From assembly GCA_947179485.1 (NCBI GenBank), contig OX359250.1, positions 23,128,887 to 23,192,886 on the forward strand: a stretch of DNA of 64,000 nt, given 5' to 3'. The DNA is from Allacma fusca. Lineage: Eukaryota; Arthropoda; Collembola; Symphypleona; Sminthuridae. Below the pieces are notes generated by a model. It made no database searches, was not told where the DNA came from, and saw nothing but the letters and a program-made list of their open reading frames with translations. How positions within the stretch are numbered: position 1 is the first letter of the stretch; each line of letters begins with the position of its first letter. Position numbers and translations under genes: made by a program. This document shows positions 15,001-24,000 of this stretch, piece by piece.

Positions 15001-18000
15001 ACTCAACAACCACGCATTCAAGTTCGGCATAACTTTCCGCAGCTAATTTAATAAAAATCTTTCGTAAACTCTGACGATTTCTCCGAAGTGGAGTACGTAG
15101 AGTTAATAAAATAGACGAGAGGCACTCGAATATATATCCCCTACCATGAGAAACATACATTCCCAATTATAAGGACTACCCATATAACTCAGTCAAGTCA
15201 CGCTTGTACAAACTGCATAGCGTGCTAAAAATGTCTTAGATTCATGCAGGCAACACATAAAGTTTTATAATCAATAGGGCAGTTGGTGCAACAGACGTGA
15301 AGAGTAAAAACTATATAACTCAAACAAATTAAATAAAGCTCCATAGTTCCCAAAATTATAACTCAAATAAAAAAAAAATCAGCAGTAAACAGAAAACTTG
15401 GAGGAATTTACACTGACCATGAACTCATAGGCAGACGGAAGGCCATGAAAACAAGGGAATTTTTATCTTAGGAATAAATTGGCAGCAAAATTGAAAATAC
15501 ATTTCTCTGGAGAGTGTTTTCAAGTAATTTAGAGAAGGGCCCTGAGAGAGATTCATGAGAATATTTTCAGGTTTAGGGAAACCACGGGAAAATTCCTGAT
15601 TGTGAGTTTCTATCTCCTAGCACAAGTCTCTCTGCTGTTCTATGATTTTGCAGCTCTCAACTCTCAGAGGGAAATAATTCCTGGGGAAGATTTTCAGACT
15701 TGAAAATCTGCGCAAAAACAAGATGGTCGGAACCCACATAAAATATTAGGAAAACAGAGGAGGGATGAAAGTATCAAATAGCAACGTTTCATACTTTCAA
15801 CTCTTCCCATATAAAATGAATCCTCTCTCTCTCTCTCTCTCTCTCTCAGACAGACTCCCATCTCAGCCAACATATGGATAGATAAGTTTTAACTGACAAA
15901 CTTAAAATTTTAAATCCAAGTTATAAATTTGACGTCCCGTCGGATGGTGCCGTCTGTCTCTTGTAACGAGAGTTATAGGAGATGATTGTAAATATTTATA
16001 TGGGGACTGTACATATGACTATTTGGAAATGCGAACTGAACTTTCAGCTCCTCTTTCGTAAATGGTTAATCATAATCTTTCCAGAGGGTTGGGAACATCT
16101 TGTTGCTTCCACTTTAGATAATCTAAAGGAGTAGCTTTCCAAGTTTTCAAGCTTCAGCTGGTGAAGGGAAATTGTGAAGCAGAAGGGAAAAAATTAGCTG
16201 GGGTCAGAACAGGCTCTCTCTCTCTGGAGCGCTTGTCTATTACTACTAATGTAAACTGAATCGGAAGAAGAACTACGAAGGTTGTTTATCCTTATTGCTC
16301 ATGACAGCTCCAGTACGGAGGTTTTGGGTCAACCTGTGTTAGTCGAAGTAGCAGAGTATGGCTTATTTACTTAAAATACAGCATCTCTGTATAGTTGATT
16401 CAGCCCGTTCCACAAATGAGAACTTCTCTACTAAATAGGACAGACTGGAGAAGAATGTAGGTAGCAAATTATAGCATCCACGGAGAGCCCTACCACCGTC
16501 AAGTGGAGATTTGAACGGACGTCATCTTCTGCCTCGGTTCAACCCACGCTAATTTTATCCATTCTCCTCCGCTGTATTCTCCACCCTCACTCAAATCGAT
16601 ATTTTCTTTTCAACTTTCTCCGACTTTATCTTCGAGTTACAGAGAAATAATCAGAGTTCCCATATGACAGTCACTCTGTAATTGCATAAGGGATATACTC
16701 ACACATATGGATGCACAGACCTGTTACGTAACTATACGTGGGAATTTTATATTACACCAGAAAATATCCAGAGGAAATTTGTTGGACTTTTTTTTACACA
16801 CACACACACACAGCACCAATATATGTATGCACAGCCTGTCATTTCTCTCACCCAGCCTCTATGATGCTAACTGGATTCAGCAGCCGTGAAAAGACTCACA
16901 GGAGATAGTGAAGCACATGAAAAAGAATGTTGCATTCATATTCCGTATTCATGTAGGTAATTCAGTTCGTTGTAGTATATGTGCATATGTGCAGTAGAAA
17001 GAACCTCCAAGGTTTCTTTCATTTCTCATTTTATTTTCTCCGTGACAATCTTTTCATGGACAGATTGGTATCACGATGATGACATGTAATAGCTTTAACA
17101 GCTTTATTTCCCTACAACCTCTCTCAGGTTCGTTCAAGGGACCTTTTACTACAGTAGTGTATACTTATATATATTGTGAAGGAATAATATCCTTCTCAAT
17201 GTTGTACTCAAAGTAGGAAGGCAAAATATATGTAAATACGTACATAAGTATATATACACTTTACTATTAGCAAAGAGATCATTGTACTCCCTTCTATTTT
17301 TAGGCAGTACAATTATGAGTTCAGGTGAATTTGCAATGAATACAAACTAAACTAATATTTACCTTAGTTTACTAAAATAAGAAGTTAGTACTCACAAATG
17401 AATGTGTTATTAGATTATAATTTACATTGTCCATTTGAGAGGTACTACAATCAATTATTATAATTAACTTTAGCCATTGTTTCCTCGCCTATAAATACGG
17501 TGAGGAAACTACCAAACGGGGTTCATTATTTCCTTGTCATTGAGTCGTTACTCTGATAGTTGTGGTAAATAAAACCAAACTATACTTTCCTCTGAAACGT
17601 ATTGACTGAGTATCCGCATTTTAATTACATAAAAAATCTCATTGCATTCTAGTTGAATTTGGAATCGGATTTTGTAGGATTTCATAACTCAATTGAATTA
17701 AATCCTTACAAACGTGGCGATCCTGCCAGTTCTACGTGCTTTGAGTACATTTTCCTAAAATCCTTATTTAGTATCATTTTGTTAATTGATTTTAAAAATG
17801 GGAAGAGGAAATACCAAAAGAAACATTCCTCCAATCTCAATGAGCTTAAGAAGCAGAGATGGAGAAGAGGAGTTGCAGGATCTCAATCCTCCTCCTGGAG
17901 CTGGTCCGGTTGCACACTCCCCGCCGAACTTAGCACACATGCTGAATGATCAGGAAACTGAAAGATCAGCAGAAAACACTGAAAACGAAGGTGATATGGG

Positions 18001-21000
18001 TCCACCTCCAGATTTCAGAGGCGAAATGACTCGGCCTCTTACATTAGGATTTCAGCTTCTTAATGTTGGAAATATGAGACATTCGACTCCTGTAGTGATT
18101 GACGACTTCAATACAAGTCACCAATCTAACCCATTTGGAGCGCAGAACTCAGCTGCATGCACTCAAACAGACGAAAGAACGTCCAAACCTTGGGGAAATT
18201 CCCAGTCAACTGCTACATCCAGCAGTGACAATATTTACGGAAGTAGCTCTCTCCAACATACTGACTTAGGAGAGAAATTCAACCAGATGCGAAGGGAAAT
18301 GAGTGCAAACAAATTTCAATTCCAGGGGCAGCTGGAAAACATAGGAAGTCATCTAGAAGATTACAGAGCTCTTAGTAAAGTAGTTAATGCCCAGGATGAA
18401 AATCTTGGAAGAATTCAAACTACGCTAGGACAATTTTCTCAACACATGAAAATCATGGCTGAGAAGATAGAGTTAATTTCACAAAATGTGAACATTAGCT
18501 TACAAGAGCAGAACCGAACGTTAGCAACGGTAATCAGTTCCCAAATGCAAATGAATTCTACGTCCACAACGGATAACATTCCATATGTTAATTCATTTGC
18601 AAGAGCACAAACCCCTGTTAACAATGGTAACACTAGGAACCTGCATTTTAACAGCTTTGCAAACCCAAATACTGCAAGTCAAAATAACTCAGCTCAGGGT
18701 TCAAAGCTGAACCTTAAGTCATCAGAAGTACCTATTCCCAAATATTCCGGGTCAATAGATAAAAAGACACCATTTGAATTCCTTATCGAACTTCGAAAAT
18801 ACCAGTCAGTTACAGGTTACTCTCCTAAGCAAATGCTAGAAAATATAATACCTCTAGCACTCAAAGAGGAGGCCTACGATTGGTATAGGTATGAAGACCC
18901 TATAACGGAATGGAGGGATTTCGAGTACAAATTCAGAAATGAATTTCAGGCTATAGGTTACACTGACGAATTAGAGAGAGAACTGAGAGACCGTTCCCAG
19001 GCTCCGCAAGAACCTCTCACACAATTTATACGAGTTATCCAAGGATTCTATGAGAGACTTGGAAAAGATGCTAATGGAATGGAATTAGTACAACAGGTTA
19101 AGAAGCAATCTCATCCAGAGTATAAGAAAATACTTCAAAATAAGTCAATTCACTCTCTACACGATCTAAAGCTTGCCGCACAAGAAGCACAAAAGATAAT
19201 TAAGTCATGTATGACTTACAAACCGCCGAATTCTAGAGACGTGCTTGAGCCGTCATTAGGATGGAAAGAAAAGTCCTCCAAATATGGTGAAGAAAAACCT
19301 ACTTATTTTGAACGTCAAAATAAATATGGTAATTATGATGCAAAATTAGACTTTGCATCAGTTGACCCATTTACGTATTTTCACACGTCTCGTGCTCGCA
19401 GAGAAGTTAAATTTGACGATAGGCCAAAGAGTAATGCATCATCGCGTAGCAGTAGTCCTGAAAATCAGTCAGGTAGGAACTCTCCTGCATTCAACTCTCG
19501 TACGGAGAGAAATGAAATCATTTGCTTTGGCTGTGGAAAAGCCGGACATATGAAAAAAGATTGTACGATCAAATTAAAAGAACAACGTTCGGGAAACGAA
19601 CGAGGGCCGAGTCCTGCTCACAAATAAATTGTTCAGGCTCGGCTTACAACTATACTATCTCCAACGCAACTGCATACGATTACCCTGACCCCTTAATAAA
19701 TGTTTGTATTTTAGATACATACATGCACGCATTTTTGGACACAGGATCGTCCATTTCCATACTGGGACAACCAGTAGTAAAAATAATTATGGAAAGAAAA
19801 TTACCAATACAACGTAGTGGTAAAAGCATAAATTTTCTCGTTGGGGAAACCACATCTAAAGGCTGTATTAAGTTAAAGCTTGACTATTTGCATGGAAAAT
19901 GCAAACAAATATTTACATTATTGCCATCTAGCACCAAACCGATCCTCCTCGGGAGAGACTTTTTAGCTCTTACAAGCATAACCCCGGTTATATGGAAGAA
20001 TTCTTATATGATTGGGCTTGACGCACAAAAACTTTTCCCCTTCACATCTTATACAAATAAGCCATGTGGAAATATCACTGAAAGCGACGTAGATACCATA
20101 CCAGTAAATACAACTGATGACCTTATAGATCTCATGTCAAGTGAGGAGGAATTAGAAATAGGCGAAGTACATATAAAAGAAATGTCTAAGTTAAATGAAG
20201 CCCTAACCGTTAAAGAATCAATGACACCAGCAGAAATACTCGCAAACTGGGATTATCCTGATTCAATGGCAGAACCACGACGAGTAGTAGTAGAAGAAGT
20301 CATGCTCCCTACATTTGATTCAAAATTTCCAACACCAGAGGGAATTAGGGTACCCGCCTATCTTGACGAGGAAAAACAAAGCCGTTTGTATGAAACATTA
20401 CGGCCATTTTTTCCTATGTTTACTGACAAACCAGGTAGATGCCACCATTATAAGCACCATATTAATACTGGAAATGCTAGGCCAGTAACTGCTAGAATTC
20501 GTCCAATGTCAGCGGGAAAACGGGAACTCTTTAGAGAAGCTGTTAAGGAACTATTGGCACAAGGCATAATTGAACCTTCTAAAAGTCAGTGGTCAGCCAA
20601 TGCTTTTTTGGTTCCAAAGAAAACTCCTGGAAAATATAGGCTAGTTACAAATTGGCAACCTTTAAATAAAGTAACAATTAAGGAGGAAACACCCATGCCC
20701 TTAGTTGATACCATAATAACGGATTTGCAAAATGACGATTATTTCACAATTATGGATTTTCCAGATGGGTTCTATCACATACCTATGGACGACGAATCTA
20801 AAGAAAAAACTGCCTTTAATACTCCTGATGGATTAATGCAGTACGTACAGATGGGACAAGGTCTCACTGGAGCACCAGGGACATTTCACAAAGCCATACG
20901 GAAAGCCTTGCAAAAATATTTAAATACTTGTGTCAAATGTTTTTACGATGACACAATAGTACATAGTAAAGGTTTCGAGTTGCATTTGTTACATTTACAA

Positions 21001-24000
21001 ATTATTCTTTCAAAATTATGGGGAAAAGGATACACAATTCACCCAAGCAAATTACAATTATGTCGACAACAGGTATCTTTTCTGGGATTTTTAATCAAGC
21101 CAGGGAAAGTACTTCCAGATCCAGCAAAAGTATTTTGCATACAGAATTACCCTATATTAAAATCGGCTAAAGATGTTCAGCGTTTCCTTGGGTTGGGACA
21201 ATTTTATGCTCGGTTCATTCAGGATTTTAATAGAACATCTAAACCATTGAGAGATCTATTAAAAAAGAATGTCTCGTTCGAATGGTCTAATGATTGCCAA
21301 CAGGCCTTTGAGAGTCTCAAGAACTCAATATCAGAAACCACATATTTAAAAATTCCGGATTTGAATAAACCATTTGTTATTTCAACCGACGCAAGTAACA
21401 CTGGACTTGGAGCAGTACTGCTGCAGGAACATAACTCACAGCTTTACCCATGCTGGTTTGCCAGCAGAGGTCTGAAACCAGCGGAAACAAGATATTCAGT
21501 GTCAGAAAAAGAATGTTTAGCAGTAATATGGGCTATTGATAAGTTTCGTGGATTCATTGAGTATACTGAATTTACAATAGAAACGGACCACGCTGCACTT
21601 TCGTGGCTCTTAAGCACGAAAGATCCTGCGGGACGCCTGGCCAGGTGGTTTATGACCCTGCAGCAATACAAATTTAATGTAGTCTACAGGCCCGGAACTT
21701 CTATCCGCATGAAAGCCGCGGATGCATTGTCAAGAATGCATACGGTTGCACTTGTTACTGTAACAGCTCCTGAATTGGAAGGTATAGACAGAGATAGACT
21801 GATACAAGAGCAAGCAAAGGATGAGCATTTGAGTTCATTAATAAAATTTCTTAAAGAACCTTCAAGTGAACTAGATCCATATGAATATAACCAGTTAAAA
21901 GCCATGTCAAGTAGAGCTAGCTTAACTGAAGATGGACTGCTACTCAAATATGTGGGTCCCAAAGGAAGACCCTGGGAAGATGAGAGATATTATTGGCGTA
22001 TTTGGTTACCAACCATATTAGTCCAGTCAATCGTCCTCTATTTTCATTCAGATATAATCTTCGGCCATATGGGCATTAGGAAAACATATGGCAGAATAGA
22101 GCAAAGGGTATACTGGAGTAATATGCGAAAAGACGTGGTCCGGTATATAAACGCCTGCCAAACCTGTCAACAGGCAAAGCGACCTCGCATTCCGCCAGTA
22201 CCTGCATCATCTATGACACCAAGTGGTCCTTGGGAAACTATATGTACGGACCTCATGGGGCCATACCCAAAAGGCCAAAAGCAAAATCAGTATCTTTTGG
22301 TAATCTTGTGTCATTTGACTAAATTCCTGGAAATTTTTCCCTTACGAAAGGCTACGACTGAAAGTATACTTGAAAAACTTTGGTCGGTTGTATGTAGATA
22401 CGGTATACCTAAAACTATCCTCATGGATAACGGATCACAGTTTGCGTCAAAGCAGTTCCATTCCTTTTGCGAAAGTCTTGGAATTAACGCATTCCATATA
22501 TCTGCATATCATGCGCAGGCTAATCCCACAGAAAGATATAACCAAACTATCAAAGAAATGATAGTGACAGTCACAAGTAATACTAAGGATTGGGATATGA
22601 ATACGGACGCTTTAGCATTTGCAATAAGATCAGCTATTAACGATGCTACCGGATTCTCTCCAGCTTATTTAAACTTTGGGAGAGAACTTCATTGTCCTTT
22701 CGACAACCGAGTAAAGACAATCCTACCTAATACTGTACACGAATCCGAATTTGGCAAACGCATTAATTTATTGCACCAAATTGTCCGGGACTCATTATTA
22801 AAAAGTTCACAGGTCTCCCTTTCTTACTATAATAAAAAGTGTAAACCACGTTATTATACTCCTGGTGACTTGGTTTGGCTTCGCTCACATTTTTTGAGCG
22901 ACGCCTCTAAAGGGTTCTCTGCAAAATTAAGTAAAAAGCGAGAAGGCCCATTTAGAGTAATTACTGTAGTTGCCCTTAATACGTATGACATTATTCACAT
23001 ACATACTGGTCAAGCAGTAAATAAAGTTCACGCGAACGAACTAAGTCCTGTTATTTCTAATGGCATCCAACAACACCAAAACGAGGAACTGGAAGATCCC
23101 CAAGCGGAATGCCCAGACCAATGACCATCAGTCCGACAGCCACCCAAATTCTCATAAGAATAGGCGAACGGACAAATTTAAAAGTGGGGAAGTTAAGAGT
23201 AATAACTACTCTTCCCATAACACGCCACGTCCACATCATAAGTCTCACAACGAGCGAGAGTTGGACAGATTTAACTCATTCTTCAGTCCTGGCACTCAAT
23301 CAGTGTACATAAGTGAGTATGAACGAATGATTATGGATTGTGAGAAACTGACTATCATTCAACGGTATGAACTCCAAACTACATGTGCGCACGCTAAATT
23401 AGCACCCATGCAATTTGTGGAACGAGGAATTCTACATATGGAATCCAACTTTGCTGAACGCCGTCACTTTGGAGAAAACATGCCATTTAATCCAAAAGCC
23501 GTTCAAATTAAAATTGACCGCAACAATGGAGAAAGGCATATCTCTCTACTGTCGATTACGGCTGCCGTGGGGTTAAGAGACCGAATTACCATCCGCCCCG
23601 AAGGACGTATTTTTAATCAACCCAATGACTTTACTCGCCATGTGGAGTACATATGCGACGACCTTCCATGCAATGGCAATTCCAGCGCTACCACGCTTCC
23701 GGCATCCAACCCTGAAGTCATTCCAGGACAACTGCAATCCAGTCCTGTTGCATTCTACCAACAGCAGCGATCTGGTCACGAGACAATGGAAATCCAGTCA
23801 GCAGCATCGGGGCAAGTTGAAGCTATATAGTGTCACCAGCGGATTACGGCGAAAACTGAAGTCAGTGCTACGGGTCAACTCATAATTAGTTTTTGGTCAA
23901 GATCATGGACATGAAGACAGCCACGTGGGAATTATATTACTGAATGAATGTCATAAATCATTATATGTATGTATTTACGTAGCATATTATTACAGAATTA

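Larger units (their letters stand above)
17175..17710 (+). repeat. 5' LTR of the Ty3/gypsy element
   Basis: The LTR starts TGTGAAGG and ends CCTTACA, so its ends are imperfect inverted repeats. A near-palindrome AAGGA-ATAATA-TCCTT lies at the start of U3. TATAAATA at 17490-17497 is the likely promoter and AATAAA at 17568-17573 the likely poly(A) signal. U3 would therefore run to roughly 17520, with R between there and about 17590. The exact transcription start is not determined. Confidence 0.97.

Noticed and set aside
19552-19560. A-run GAAAAAAGA as the gag-pol slippery site
   Set aside because: A AAA AAG would need its first A to be the third base of a gag codon. The codons are ATG AAA AAA GAT, so the phase is wrong. 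GGGAAAC at 19591 fits.
18439-23779. Minus-strand ORFs of 60-92 codons within gag, pol and ORF3
   Set aside because: They are antisense shadows of the element's real genes.
23060-23830. ORF3 as a retroviral-type envelope gene
   Set aside because: No signal peptide, membrane-spanning stretch, cleavage site or cysteine pattern is visible; the protein is hydrophilic.
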